Origin: Streptomyces diastaticus subsp. diastaticus
GTDB lineage: Bacteria > Actinomycetota > Actinomycetes > Streptomycetales > Streptomycetaceae
Assembly: GCF_011170125.1 (NCBI RefSeq)
Contig: NZ_BLLN01000003.1
Coordinates: forward strand, 372,001-436,000
Length of the DNA stretch: 64,000 bases
Reading direction: 5' to 3'
The notes under the pieces were generated by a model. That model was not told the DNA's origin. It did no database searches and saw only the letters and a list, made by a program, of their open reading frames with translations. This document shows, in pieces, positions 7,492-16,335 of the stretch (the first letter of the stretch is position 1; every line of letters starts with the position of its first letter). A program made the position numbers and the translations under genes.

Positions 7492-9140
7492 TGACCGGCA
7501 CCTCCACCACGGGCGGGCGGAAGCGGCGTCTGCGGGACCGGCTCCCGGTACGGCTGCGTCACCACTGGAAACCCGTCGCGACGCTGGGCGTCGGCCTCGT
7601 CATGATGGTCGCCTTCCTCGGCGACGTACGGATCTCCCCGTACGTGACCTCCACCTCCCGGGTGGAGGCGGACGCCATCACCGACGACGTCACCGGAACG
7701 GTCGCCCTGTACGACACCTCGGTCGCGCACACCGTCCAGCTCACCTATGAGCAGACCGACTTCGACAAGATGATGAAGGAGTTCGAGGAGGACGGCACCA
7801 AGGACTACATCAAGGCCGACCTCGTCATCGACGGGGTGTACCTCGACGACGTCGGCCTCCGGCTCAAGGGGAACTCCACCCTGATGTCCCTGCGGGGTGA
7901 CGGGGACTCGCCCGGGGGCCGCGCCCTGCCGGGCGCCCCGCAGGGCGGCGACGGTCAGGCCGCGCAGGACCCCGGGACCGGCGACGCCGGGACGGATGAC
8001 GCCGGAGGCGGGCGGGGCGGTCGGGGCGGCGGGATGACGCAGTACGACCTCTCGGCGGACAAGCCCGAGGAGCTGCCGTGGCTGGTCAAGATCGACGAGT
8101 ACGCCGAGGGCCGCGCCTACCAGGGGGAGCGGGAGATCTCGCTCCGGCCGGGCAGCGACGGCCAGGTCCCCCTCAACGAGGCGCTGTCGCTGTCGCTGAC
8201 CGGGTCCAGCGGCCAGAAGGCCGAGCGGTACGCCTTCACGAGCGTCGAGGTGAACGGGGGCACGGCCGCCACGCGGCTGATGGTCGAGAACCCGGACACC
8301 GACTACGCCGAGGAGCTGGGCGACGGCAACGCCGTGCTGTACAAGGCCCGGGCAGGCAGCAGTTTCACCTACCAGGGCGACGACCCGTCGGCGTACGAGA
8401 GTTCCTTCAAGCAGCTCAACAAGAAGGGCAGTCAGGACCTCGAGCCGGTCATGAAGCTCATCAAGTGGGTCGAGAACGCCTCCGACGAGGAGTTCGCCCG
8501 CGACCTCGACCAGTACGTCGACGTCGAGTCGCTCGCCGCCTACGTGGCGACCCAGAACCTGCTGCTGAACTTCGACGACATGGCCGGGCCGGGCAAGAAC
8601 TACCTGCTCCGCTACGACCTCGACACCAAGAGATTCTCCGTGCTGGGCTGGGACTACAACCTGACCTTCAGCGGGAACATGGAGGCCGGGCCGGACGACT
8701 CGGCCGGAATGGGGGGCGGCGCGGGCGGCGGGGCGCCCGGCGGGCGGCAGGACGAGGACGCCGCCGGCCCGCCCCAGGGGATGCCCGGGGGACGCCCGGA
8801 GGGAATGCCGGAAGCTCCGCCCGAAGGGATGCCGCGGGGTGGTCCCGGGGGAGCGGGCGAGCAGGGCCGGGAACGCGGCCCCGGCGCGGCGGAACACCCG
8901 CTGAAGACCAGGTTCCTGGAGACGGACGCCTTCGACGAGGTCTACCTGACCGCGTACCAGGAGCTCTACCAACGGTTCTACGCCTCCGGAACGGCCGCGC
9001 AGCAGGTCGAGGCCATCGCCGGTCAGGCGCGTGCGGCGGGCGCCGGGTCCGAGGAGCTGGACACGGCCGTCTCCCAGCTCACCAGGACCGTCACCGACCG
9101 GGCCGCCGCCCTCGCGGAGGACGAGCAGGTGACCGGCTGA
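7491..9140 (+). CDS. CotH-kinase family exported protein
   Basis: A 549-residue protein with one membrane or signal-anchor segment near 25-42, so the bulk should be outside the cell. It contains the CotH kinase region: VYLDDVGLRLKGNSTL near 120, KIDEYAEGRAYQGEREISL near 197, YVATQNLLLNFDDMAGPGKN near 350 and RFSVLGWDYNLTF near 382 (the metal-binding D-N type motif). CotH proteins are atypical kinases first known from Bacillus spore coat. Two low-complexity inserts interrupt it: Gly/Asp/Ala-rich at about 140-185 and a Gly/Pro stretch with repeated GMP-G/P units at about 405-465. It is the last gene of the VTC-DUF4956-CotH operon, suggesting phosphorylation or polyphosphate work at the cell surface. 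Confidence 0.85.
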   Translation: MTGTSTTGGRKRRLRDRLPVRLRHHWKPVATLGVGLVMMVAFLGDVRISPYVTSTSRVEADAITDDVTGTVALYDTSVAHTVQLTYEQTDFDKMMKEFEEDGTKDYIKADLVIDGVYLDDVGLRLKGNSTLMSLRGDGDSPGGRALPGAPQGGDGQAAQDPGTGDAGTDDAGGGRGGRGGGMTQYDLSADKPEELPWLVKIDEYAEGRAYQGEREISLRPGSDGQVPLNEALSLSLTGSSGQKAERYAFTSVEVNGGTAATRLMVENPDTDYAEELGDGNAVLYKARAGSSFTYQGDDPSAYESSFKQLNKKGSQDLEPVMKLIKWVENASDEEFARDLDQYVDVESLAAYVATQNLLLNFDDMAGPGKNYLLRYDLDTKRFSVLGWDYNLTFSGNMEAGPDDSAGMGGGAGGGAPGGRQDEDAAGPPQGMPGGRPEGMPEAPPEGMPRGGPGGAGEQGRERGPGAAEHPLKTRFLETDAFDEVYLTAYQELYQRFYASGTAAQQVEAIAGQARAAGAGSEELDTAVSQLTRTVTDRAAALAEDEQVTG

Positions 9141-9174
9141 GCGCCCCGGCGCCCCGGCCCCTCCCGCGTGAGGA

Positions 9175-9191
9175 GGCCGGCGGCGCCGGCC
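9175..9191 (+). terminator. Short GC hairpin after the CotH operon
   Basis: GGCCGGC (9175-9181) and GCCGGCC (9185-9191) form a compact hairpin 35 bases after the CotH stop. It is weak as a stand-alone terminator. Confidence 0.35.
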
Positions 9192-9230
9192 CGCCCAGGT
9201 ACCGCACCCTTCCCCTCCGGAGCAACCACC

Positions 9231-9979
9231 GTGCACGTCCAGCAGAGCGCCACCCGGGGGCCCGCGTCCGGGCACACGGTCCTGGTCGTCGAGGACGATC
9301 CCAGCATCCGCACCCTGCTCACCTCCGCCCTCGGCGCCGCCGGCTACACCGTGACCGGCGCCGCCACCGGGCAGGAGGCGATGGCCCTGGCCGGCGGCCG
9401 CCACCCGGACCTGATCGTCCTGGACGTCGTGCTGCCCGACACCGACGGCTACCGGATCACCCGCGACCTGCGGGCCCGCGGTGTCTACACGTGTCCGTGC
9501 TGTTCCTGACCGCCCGCACCGAGGTCGAGGACCGCATCATCGGGCTCAGCTCGGGCGGCGACGACTACGTGACCAAGCCCTTCCACGTCCAGGAGGTGCT
9601 GCTGCGCGTCCGCGCCATCCTGCGGCGCACCGGCCTGCCTCCCGCACCCGCCGACGCCCGCCCGGTCCTCGCCTACGCCGATCTCACCCTGGACGAGGAC
9701 GCCCACGAGGTCCACCGCGCCGGACGCCTCGTGCGGCTCTCCCCGACCGAGTTCCGGCTGCTGGCCTGCCTCATGTCCCACCCCGAGCGGGTGCGCGGGA
9801 AGGGCGAGATCCTCCAGGAGGTCTGGCGCTACGGCTTCTCCGGAGACACCCGCATCGTCGACACCTACATCAAGAACCTGCGCCGGAAGGTCGACCGCGA
9901 CCCGCCCGCGCTCCTGCACACCGTGCGCGGGGTGGGCTACTGCCTGCGCCTGCCGCGCCACGCACCGGGCGCGCGGTGA
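9231..9979 (+). pseudogene. OmpR/PhoB-type response regulator, frameshifted
   Basis: Two frames together make one complete response regulator. From GTG 9231 (GGAG eight bases upstream) the frame gives the receiver N-terminus, with VLVVEDDPSIR (acidic pocket) and DLIVLDVVLPDTDGYR (phospho-acceptor Asp in LDVVLP). It stops at 9509 in a nonsense tail, TCPCCS. From about 9495 another frame continues with SVLFLTART (switch Thr), the conserved Lys in DYVTKPF, and a winged-helix DNA-binding domain (LSPTEFRLLACLM to TVRGVGYCLRLP), ending at 9979. Loss of one base (or gain of two) near 9493-9500 explains it. The downstream kinase is intact and coupled by a GTGA overlap. It could be a real inactivation or an error in the sequence. 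Confidence 0.8.
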
Positions 9980-11553
9980 GGCCGCTCCGCGCGCCGCGGC
10001 CCCGCTCGCTGCGCGGCAGGCTCGTGCTCATCGCGGGGCTGCTGGCGACAGCGGCGGTGGCCGTGTGCCAGCTCGCCGGGCTCGCCGTCGTACGGGCCTG
10101 GCTCACCGACCAGGTCGACGACCGGCTCGCGCACTTCCGGCCTCCCGAGGGCGTCCACCGTGAGATCGCCGCCGGGAACGCCCCGCCCCCGCCCGGCCCC
10201 GGCGACGCCCTCCCCTCCGACTACCGGGTCTACTTCTACGACCGCGGGGGGCACCTGCTCGACACCTCCCTGGGCCAGGACGACGCCCCGGGCCCCCGGC
10301 TGCCCGAGACGGTGGGGGAACTGGCGCCCGACGGCGGCCGGGTGGCCACCGTGGCCTCGGCCGGCTCCTCCGGCTCCGACTGGCGGGTCCGCACCCATGA
10401 CGGTCCCGACGGCATGCGCGCCGTCGTCGCCCTCCCGCTGGACACCGTCGACGGAGCCACCACCAAGCTGCGCTGGGTCGGCCTCACCCTGGGGGCCGCC
10501 GTCGCCGTGGGCGTCGTCACCCTCGGCGGCGCCGCCGTCCGGCTCGGGCTGCGGCCCCTGACCAGGGTGGAGCAGACCGCCCAGCAGATCACCGCGGGCG
10601 CCCTCCGGCTCAACGTGCCGGTCGACGACCCCGACACCGAGGTCGGCCGCCTTGGCCTCGCCCTCAACACCATGCTCGACCGGCTGCGGACCGCGCTGCA
10701 CCGCACCGAGGGCTCCGAGCGGCACCTGCGGGTCTTCATGGCGGACGCCGGCCACGAGCTGCGCAACCCGCTCACCGCCATCCAGGGCTTCGCCGAACTC
10801 CTCCTGCACGAGCCCGCGATGAGCGCCGACCGGCGCCGCGAGGCGCACGGACTGATCCACCACAACGCCGAGCGGATGAGCCGCCTGGTCGACGACCTCC
10901 TCCTGCTGGCCAGGCTCGGCCACGGCCCCCGCCCGCACCGCGAGACCGCCGACCTGCTCTCGCTGTGCGCGGACGCCGTCGCCACCACCGCCGTCCACCA
11001 CCCCCGGCACAGTTTCACGCTCACCCCGCTGAGCGCCGCCGGACCCGAGCACGACCTCGACATCGTGGAGACCACCGGCGACCCCCACCAGCTCGCCCAG
11101 ATCCTCGGCAACCTCCTCGCCAACGCCGCCACCCACACCCCCGAGGGCACCCCCGTCCAGGTCAGGGTCGGCACCGCCGAGGCCGGCACCCGGGGCTGGG
11201 GCGGCGACCGGCCCGGCCGGGTGGCGACCGGTCCGCCGCCCGCCGGGACGCCCTGGTGCGTGGTGGAGATCGCCGACCGGGGTCCGGGCATCGCGCCGGC
11301 CGACGCCGCCCACGTCTTCGAGCGCTTCTACCGCGCCGGGCCCGGCGGCCGGGCGACACCCCCCGGAACCGGCCTCGGCCTCGCGATCGCCGCGGCCATC
11401 ACCACCGGCCACCAGGGACGCCTGGAGCTGGACACCGCTCCCGGCCAGGGCTGCACCTTCCGCCTCCTGCTGCCGCACCCGGGCGCGGACCCGGCTCAGG
11501 GGCCGGTGGCCTCCGGCGTGTCCTCGTCGCCCGCCGCGAAGAGGTCGAGCTGA
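9976..11553 (+). CDS. Two-component sensor histidine kinase
   Basis: A 525-residue kinase of the OmpR-partner class. Transmembrane segments lie near 16-39 and 167-188 and bracket an extracytoplasmic sensor of about 125 residues. A HAMP domain follows (about 190-243), then a HisKA domain with the phospho-acceptor His260 in DAGHELRNPLTA and a HATPase domain with the N box (QILGNLLANAATH), G1 box (DRGPGIAP), F box (VFERFYR) and G2 box (GTGLGLAIA). The GTG start at 9976 overlaps the response-regulator stop. The signal is unknown. Its 3' end overlaps by 58 bases the 3' end of the opposite-strand small zinc-type gene. Confidence 0.92.
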   Translation: MRPLRAPRPRSLRGRLVLIAGLLATAAVAVCQLAGLAVVRAWLTDQVDDRLAHFRPPEGVHREIAAGNAPPPPGPGDALPSDYRVYFYDRGGHLLDTSLGQDDAPGPRLPETVGELAPDGGRVATVASAGSSGSDWRVRTHDGPDGMRAVVALPLDTVDGATTKLRWVGLTLGAAVAVGVVTLGGAAVRLGLRPLTRVEQTAQQITAGALRLNVPVDDPDTEVGRLGLALNTMLDRLRTALHRTEGSERHLRVFMADAGHELRNPLTAIQGFAELLLHEPAMSADRRREAHGLIHHNAERMSRLVDDLLLLARLGHGPRPHRETADLLSLCADAVATTAVHHPRHSFTLTPLSAAGPEHDLDIVETTGDPHQLAQILGNLLANAATHTPEGTPVQVRVGTAEAGTRGWGGDRPGRVATGPPPAGTPWCVVEIADRGPGIAPADAAHVFERFYRAGPGGRATPPGTGLGLAIAAAITTGHQGRLELDTAPGQGCTFRLLLPHPGADPAQGPVASGVSSSPAAKRSS

Positions 11554-11747
11554 CCGTCCCCGGTCTCCGCCGCGAAGAGCAGCGGCTGCTCCCCGTCGGG
11601 CGGGGCCTGGCGGAGGCTGCCGGTGCAGCTGACGAGGAAGCCGGGGGTGCCGTGGTCCGGCGGGTCGTGGCGGGCGAAGCGCCCGCCCGGGGTGGCGACC
11701 GAGCGGTGGCAGACGGGGCAGGTCTGGCGCGGATGGCGGTAGGACAT
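11496..11747 (-). CDS. Small protein with CPxC motif, possible zinc binder
   Basis: An 83-residue protein beginning MSYRHPRQTCPVCHRSV, with a CPVC knuckle at 10-13, His14 and a further Cys at 41. The C-terminus is acidic (LDLFAAGDEDTPEATGP). It may be a small zinc-stabilised protein; I do not recognise the family. The ATG at 11747 has only a weak GGG upstream. It overlaps the end of the histidine kinase gene on the other strand by 58 bases, so one of the two C-termini may be mis-assigned, but both frames have ordinary codon use up to their stops. It is divergent from the ATP-grasp gene. Confidence 0.6.
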   Translation of the reverse strand: MSYRHPRQTCPVCHRSVATPGGRFARHDPPDHGTPGFLVSCTGSLRQAPPDGEQPLLFAAETGDGQLDLFAAGDEDTPEATGP

Positions 11748-11864
11748 GTGCCCAGGATGCCGCCCGCCGCCGACAGCGGGCCGGCTCGCCCCCGGACGAC
11801 GGGCCCGCTCCGCCCGCGGGTAGGTTGACGCCTCACCACCGCCCCGCCCGCCCCGGGAGTCCCC

Positions 11865-12719
11865 GTGCCCGTCCCCGCCCGCCCCCGCCTCCTGCTCGTC
11901 ACCGACCTCAGCTACCCGGCGCGCGGCCGCCGGTACGGCGAGGAGGACACCTGGCTCGCCTCCCGGCTGCGCGAGGAGTTCGACCTCGCCCTCTGCCACC
12001 CGCGGGACGCGCGGGCGCTCGCCGGCTCCTTCGACGCGGTCCTGGTCCGCAACAGCGGCCCCGTGCTGCACCACCGGGAGGCGTGGGAGGCCTTTCGCGC
12101 CCACGCGCTCGCCACCGGGCTGCGCGTCTACAACCCGCTGACCGGCAAGGGCGACATGGCCGGCAAGGGCTATCTCCTCGACCTGACCGCCGCCGGGTAC
12201 CCGGTCATCCCCACCGTCGACCGGGCCGGGGACCTGCACCGGCTGCCCGAGGCGGCCTCGTACGCGGTCAAGCCGGTCGCGGGGGCGGACTCCGTCGGGC
12301 TGGAGTTCCTGCCACGGGAGGAGGTGGCCGCACGGCTGGACGGCACCGTCCTGGCCCAGCCGCGCGTCGACTTCCGGTACGAGGTGTCCTTCGTGTACGT
12401 CGACCGGGGCTTCCGGTACGCGCTGCACGCCCCGGACCCGGAGCGCCGCTGGGAGCTGGTGCCCTACGAGCCCACCGGCACGGACCTGGCCTTCGCCGGC
12501 CGGTTCGTCGAGTGGAACGGCCTCGCCCACGGGGTCACCCGGGTCGACGCCTGCCGCACCCGCGAGGGTGAGCTGCTCCTCGTCGAGCTGGAGGACCTCA
12601 ACCCGTACCTCTCCCTGGACCTGCTGGGCGCCGAGGCGCGGGAGGGGTTCGTGGCGGCGCTCAAGCGGTCGCTGCGGAGGTTCCTCACCGAGGAACCGGA
12701 CGTGGCCGCGGAGCGGTGA
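11865..12719 (+). CDS. ATP-grasp domain protein (RimK/GshB-like)
   Basis: A 284-residue protein. The N-terminal part (1-95) is a Rossmann-like preATP-grasp domain (LLLVTDLSYPARGR, FDAVLVRNSGPVL). The middle and C-terminal parts resemble glutathione-synthetase-type ATP-grasp: NPLTGKGDMAGKGYLL near 90-107, SYAVKPVAGADSVG near 132-145 (ATP-binding Lys), FRYEVSFVYVDRGFRYALH near 170, and a metal-binding VELEDLNPYLSLDLL near 240. It should ligate a carboxylate to an amine or thiol, with unknown substrate. The GTG at 11865 follows GGGAGT by four bases. It is a single-gene unit, with no peptide-precursor gene beside it. Confidence 0.75.
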   Translation: MPVPARPRLLLVTDLSYPARGRRYGEEDTWLASRLREEFDLALCHPRDARALAGSFDAVLVRNSGPVLHHREAWEAFRAHALATGLRVYNPLTGKGDMAGKGYLLDLTAAGYPVIPTVDRAGDLHRLPEAASYAVKPVAGADSVGLEFLPREEVAARLDGTVLAQPRVDFRYEVSFVYVDRGFRYALHAPDPERRWELVPYEPTGTDLAFAGRFVEWNGLAHGVTRVDACRTREGELLLVELEDLNPYLSLDLLGAEAREGFVAALKRSLRRFLTEEPDVAAER

Positions 12720-12866
12720 GCCACGGGGCCTCCCTCCTCACACCGGCCGGACGCGGGGCCGGGACCGCCCGCCCTCCGACCCGCCAGCACCCGGCCGGGA
12801 CCGGGACCTTCGTCAGTGGAAGCCCCGCCGGGCCTGTCCTACGGTGGGAAGCGGGAGGCGATGACG

Positions 12867-13856
12867 ATGACCTCGAGCTCGCAAGCCACCGACGCCGTCA
12901 CGATCACCGAGGCGCACCTGGAGGACCTGGTGCGGGACGCCTGCGCCGCCCCCTCCATGCACAACGCCCAGCCGTGGGCCTACGTCTACCACCGGCGCTC
13001 CGGAGTCCTGGAGCTGCTGGCCGACGCCGCGCGGACGCTCCCCGAGGAGGACCCGCGCCGGCGTGCGCTCCACCTCGGCTGCGGTGCGGCCCTCTTCAAC
13101 CTCCGGGTCGCGGCCGCCCGCGCGGGGCTGCACGCCTGGGTCTCGCCGCTGCCCCCCGCCACCGGCGGTGACGTGCTCGCCGCCGTACGGCTGCGCCGGG
13201 GTGAGGTCGAACGCGAGGCCGCCACCCTGCACCCGGCCGTCTCGGAGCGCCGCACCAACCGGCAGCCCTACGCGGAGACCCGGATCCCGGAGGTGGTACG
13301 CGACCAGCTCGACCGCGCCGCCACCGCCGAGCGGGCCCGGCTGGTCTTCCCCCAGGGCTGGCACTACCGGATGGTGCTCGACCTGCTCGCCGACGCCGAG
13401 GCCGGGGAGGCGCCGGGCCATCGTGCGGAGGAGCAGGGCTGGCTGCGCTCCGAGGAGGGGGAGACACCCGACGGCATTCCCCGCGGGGCGCTCGGCCCCC
13501 GGATGCGGGAGGGCGAGGCCGCGGTGCGGGAGTTCGGCGAGCACCCCGACCGGCCGTGGGCCGACTTCGAGCGGGAGCCGCAGATCGCCCTGCTCCTCAC
13601 GCTCCGGGACGAGCCGGCCGACTGGCTCGCCGCCGGTCAGGCGCTCCAGCGCGTCCTGCTGACCGCGACCCGCGCCGGACTCAGCGCCGCCCCGGTCACC
13701 CGGGCCCTGGAAGAGCCCTCGCTGCGCTGGTTGCTGCGCGACCCCTCCGAGGGGCCCGGGCACGTCCAGATGGTGCTCCGGCTGGGGTACGGGCCGCCCG
13801 TTCCCCGGGGTACCGGCCGCCGCACCCCCGCCGAGGTGCTGACGGTCCGCGACTGA
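12867..13856 (+). CDS. Acg-family nitroreductase-like flavoprotein
   Basis: A 329-residue protein with two degenerate nitroreductase (FMN) halves, as in mycobacterial Acg (Rv2032), which may sequester FMN under hypoxia or dormancy. Signatures are CAAPSMHNAQPWAY near residue 27, SERRTNRQPYAE near 127, and a C-terminal half with LQRVLLTATRAGLSAAPVTRAL near 262 and LRLGYGPPVPRGTGRRTP near 305. GGGAGG (12853-12858) is two bases from ATG 12861 but eight from ATG 12867, so I chose 12867; both are possible. In other actinobacteria such genes are DevR/DosR-controlled, but I could not make out a clean DevR box here. Neighbours are unrelated. Confidence 0.8.
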   Translation: MTSSSQATDAVTITEAHLEDLVRDACAAPSMHNAQPWAYVYHRRSGVLELLADAARTLPEEDPRRRALHLGCGAALFNLRVAAARAGLHAWVSPLPPATGGDVLAAVRLRRGEVEREAATLHPAVSERRTNRQPYAETRIPEVVRDQLDRAATAERARLVFPQGWHYRMVLDLLADAEAGEAPGHRAEEQGWLRSEEGETPDGIPRGALGPRMREGEAAVREFGEHPDRPWADFEREPQIALLLTLRDEPADWLAAGQALQRVLLTATRAGLSAAPVTRALEEPSLRWLLRDPSEGPGHVQMVLRLGYGPPVPRGTGRRTPAEVLTVRD

Positions 13857-13967
13857 GGAGGACCGACCCGCCGCGAGCGGCCGGAGGCTTTCCGAGGGAC
13901 TGCGGGCCGTTCGCACACCCGTGCGTGCACGATGGAGGGAGGAGCAGACGACCGCCGGGGGGCGACG

Positions 13968-14207
13968 ATGACCGCGATGACCAAGCTGTACTACCGCTTC
14001 GTGTACTGGAGACGGCGGCTCGGCCGTTCCGTGCGCCCGGCGGCCGAGCCGCGCCGCCCGGCCCCCGCCCGGCGCCGGCTCGCGGTGAAGCGCGGCGCGT
14101 ACCGCTTCCGGCCGCTGTACGTGTTCGCGGCGATCGTGGTGATCGTGCTGGCCCTCTCCTGGCTGCTGGCGGCGGGCGGCGCCGGGCGGGGGCCGCTGCC
14201 CTGGTAG
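13968..14207 (+). CDS. Small basic single-pass membrane protein
   Basis: A 79-residue protein: a basic, aromatic N-terminus (TKLYYRFVYWRRRLGR), an Arg/Pro-rich middle and one transmembrane helix near 51-69 (LYVFAAIVVIVLALSWLLAA), ending in a short tail. ATG 13968 lies after a GGGGGGCG stretch. An upstream in-frame ATG at 13932 has no ribosome binding site. No recognised family. It converges on the CoA ligase gene with 16 bases between stops. Confidence 0.6.
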   Translation: MTAMTKLYYRFVYWRRRLGRSVRPAAEPRRPAPARRRLAVKRGAYRFRPLYVFAAIVVIVLALSWLLAAGGAGRGPLPW

Positions 14208-14223
14208 CCGGGGCCGGCGGCGG

Positions 14224-16104
14224 TCACTCCCCGCGCAGGACCTCGCGCAGCGCGTCCAGCACGGCCGGGTCCTCGATGGTGGAGGGCACCGGTTCGTCCC
14301 GGCCGTCGGCCAGTGCGCGCATCGTCTTGCGGAGGATCTTGCCCGAGCGGGTCTTGGGCAGGGCCGGGACGACGTCCACCCGCCGGAAGGCGGCGACCGG
14401 GCCGATCTCCGCCCGCACCCGCGCCACCAGCTCGGCGGCCAGCCGCTCCGGGTCCTCGCCCGCCCCGGCCTTCGCCACCACCAGGCCGCGCGGCAACTGG
14501 CCCTTGAGCGGGTCGGCGGCGCCGATCACCGCGCATTCGGCGACCTCCGGGTGACCGGCGAGAACCGCCTCGATGGCGCCGGTCGACAGCCGGTGCCCGG
14601 CCACGTTGATCACATCGTCGGTGCGGCCCATGACGAAGAGGTAGCCGTCCTCGTCGAGGTAGCCGCCGTCGCCGGTCAGGTAGTACCCGGGGAAGGCCGA
14701 GAGGTACGAGGCCACGTACCGGTCGTCGTCGCCCCAGACGGTGGGCAGTGTCCCCGGGGGCAGCGGGAGCCGGACGGCGATGGCGCCCTCCTCGCCCGCC
14801 GCGCACTCCTGGCCGTCGGCCCGCAGCACCCGCACGTCGTACCCGGGGACGGGCACCGTCGGTGAGCCCGGCTTCAGCGGCAGCGGTTCGAGCCCCATCG
14901 GGTCGGCCGCGACCGGCCAGCCGGTCTCGGTCTGCCACCAGTGGTCGACCACCGGCACGCCGAGCTTCCCGCCCGCCCAGTGGTAGGTGTCGGGGTCGAG
15001 GCGCTCCCCCGCGAGGAAGAGGTGGCGCAGCGAGGAGGTGTCGTACGCGTCGAGCAGGCGGGCCTCCGGGTCGGCCTTGCGGATGGCGCGGAAGGCGGTG
15101 GGCGCGGTGAAGAGCGTCGACACCCGGTGGTCGGCGATCACCCGCCAGAAGGCGCCCGCGTCCGGCGTGCCGACCGGCTTGCCCTCGTAGAGGACGGTGG
15201 TGGCGCCGAGCAGCAGCGGGCCGTAGACGATGTAGGAGTGGCCGACCACCCAGCCGACGTCGGAGGCGGTCCAGAAGACGTCGCCGGGGGAGGCGTCGTA
15301 GATGTTCCGCATCGACCACAGCAGGGCCACCGCGTGGCCGCCGTTGTCCCGGACGATGCCCTTGGGGCGGCCGGTGGTCCCCGAGGTGTACAGCACGTAC
15401 AGCGGATCGGTGGCGGCGACGGCGACCGGGTCCGCGGGGCGCGCGTGCGCCATCAGCTCCGCCCAGTCCAGGTCGCGCCCCGGCACCAGGCCGGCGGTGA
15501 GCTTCTCGCGCTGGAGGACCACACACCGCTCGGGCGCGTGCGCCGCCAGTTCCAGGGCGCGGTCGAGGATCGGATGGTAGGCGACGACCCGGGAGGGCTC
15601 GATGCCGCAGGAGGCGGCGACGACCACCTTCGGCCGTACGTCGTCGATCCGCACGGCCAGCTCGGAGGCGGCGAACCCGCCGAACACCACCGAGTGGACG
15701 GCGCCGATCCGCGCGCAGGCCAGCATCGCCACCACCGCCTCGGGGACCATCGGCATGTAGATCACCACCCGGTCGCCCTTCTCCACCCCCAGTTCGCGCA
15801 GCACCCCGGCGAACCGGGCGGTCTCGTCGAGGAGCCGGCTGTACGTCAGGGTCCGCCGGGAGCCGGTCACCGGCGAGTCGTGGATCAGCGCCGGCTGCTC
15901 GCCCCGGCCGAGCGCCACGTGCCGGTCGAGGGCGTTGGCGCAGGTGTTCAGCTCCCCGTCGGGGAACCAGCGGTACAGCGGTGCCGCCGCCGCGTCCAGC
16001 ACCCGCCGCGGCTCGCGGGTCCAGCTCACCTCCCGGGCGGCCTCCCCCCAGAAGCGCTCGGGGTCGGTCAGGCTCAGTTCGTACGCCTCGCGGTACGTGC
16101 TCAT
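14224..16104 (-). CDS. Propionyl-CoA/acetyl-CoA synthetase (PrpE-like AMP-forming ligase)
   Basis: A 626-residue ANL-superfamily enzyme activating a short-chain acid with ATP and CoA through an acyl-AMP. The order is typical: an N-terminal ACS cap (YREAYELSLTDPERFWGEAA), LNTCANALDRHV, the P-loop LYTSGTTGRPKGIVRDNGGH near 255, DHWWQTETGWP near 395, YYLTGDGGYLDEDGYLFVMG near 500 and the C-terminal LPKTRSGKILRKTMR, whose Lys is the catalytic and acetylation-controlled residue. The LNTC and VRDNGGH signatures favour a propionate-CoA ligase over a classical Acs, though substrate range cannot be read from sequence. The start ATG at 16104 has a weak binding site. It is transcribed alone. Confidence 0.88.
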   Translation of the reverse strand: MSTYREAYELSLTDPERFWGEAAREVSWTREPRRVLDAAAAPLYRWFPDGELNTCANALDRHVALGRGEQPALIHDSPVTGSRRTLTYSRLLDETARFAGVLRELGVEKGDRVVIYMPMVPEAVVAMLACARIGAVHSVVFGGFAASELAVRIDDVRPKVVVAASCGIEPSRVVAYHPILDRALELAAHAPERCVVLQREKLTAGLVPGRDLDWAELMAHARPADPVAVAATDPLYVLYTSGTTGRPKGIVRDNGGHAVALLWSMRNIYDASPGDVFWTASDVGWVVGHSYIVYGPLLLGATTVLYEGKPVGTPDAGAFWRVIADHRVSTLFTAPTAFRAIRKADPEARLLDAYDTSSLRHLFLAGERLDPDTYHWAGGKLGVPVVDHWWQTETGWPVAADPMGLEPLPLKPGSPTVPVPGYDVRVLRADGQECAAGEEGAIAVRLPLPPGTLPTVWGDDDRYVASYLSAFPGYYLTGDGGYLDEDGYLFVMGRTDDVINVAGHRLSTGAIEAVLAGHPEVAECAVIGAADPLKGQLPRGLVVAKAGAGEDPERLAAELVARVRAEIGPVAAFRRVDVVPALPKTRSGKILRKTMRALADGRDEPVPSTIEDPAVLDALREVLRGE

Positions 16105-16335
16105 CGGGCACCGTGGCCTTTCGGGGAACCCGGTGGCCGGCGGAGGCCGGGCCCGCCGGGCGGGTCGGATGGGGCGTGATGGTAGGGGCCGGGGCCCGTC
16201 CGGGGAAGCCCCTGACCGGCCCTGATCTGCGTCGATCCCCCCGTTCGGGGCGCCTTCGGCCCCCTCGGCCATACGCGGTGACCGGCGGTTACCCCGGCAG
16301 CGCCCGCGTATGCGGCCCGTCCGGCCGGGCGGCCG

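Noticed and set aside
9493..9509. Programmed ribosomal frameshift in the response regulator
   Set aside because: There is no slippery heptamer and no downstream pseudoknot-like structure; an indel or sequence error is simpler.
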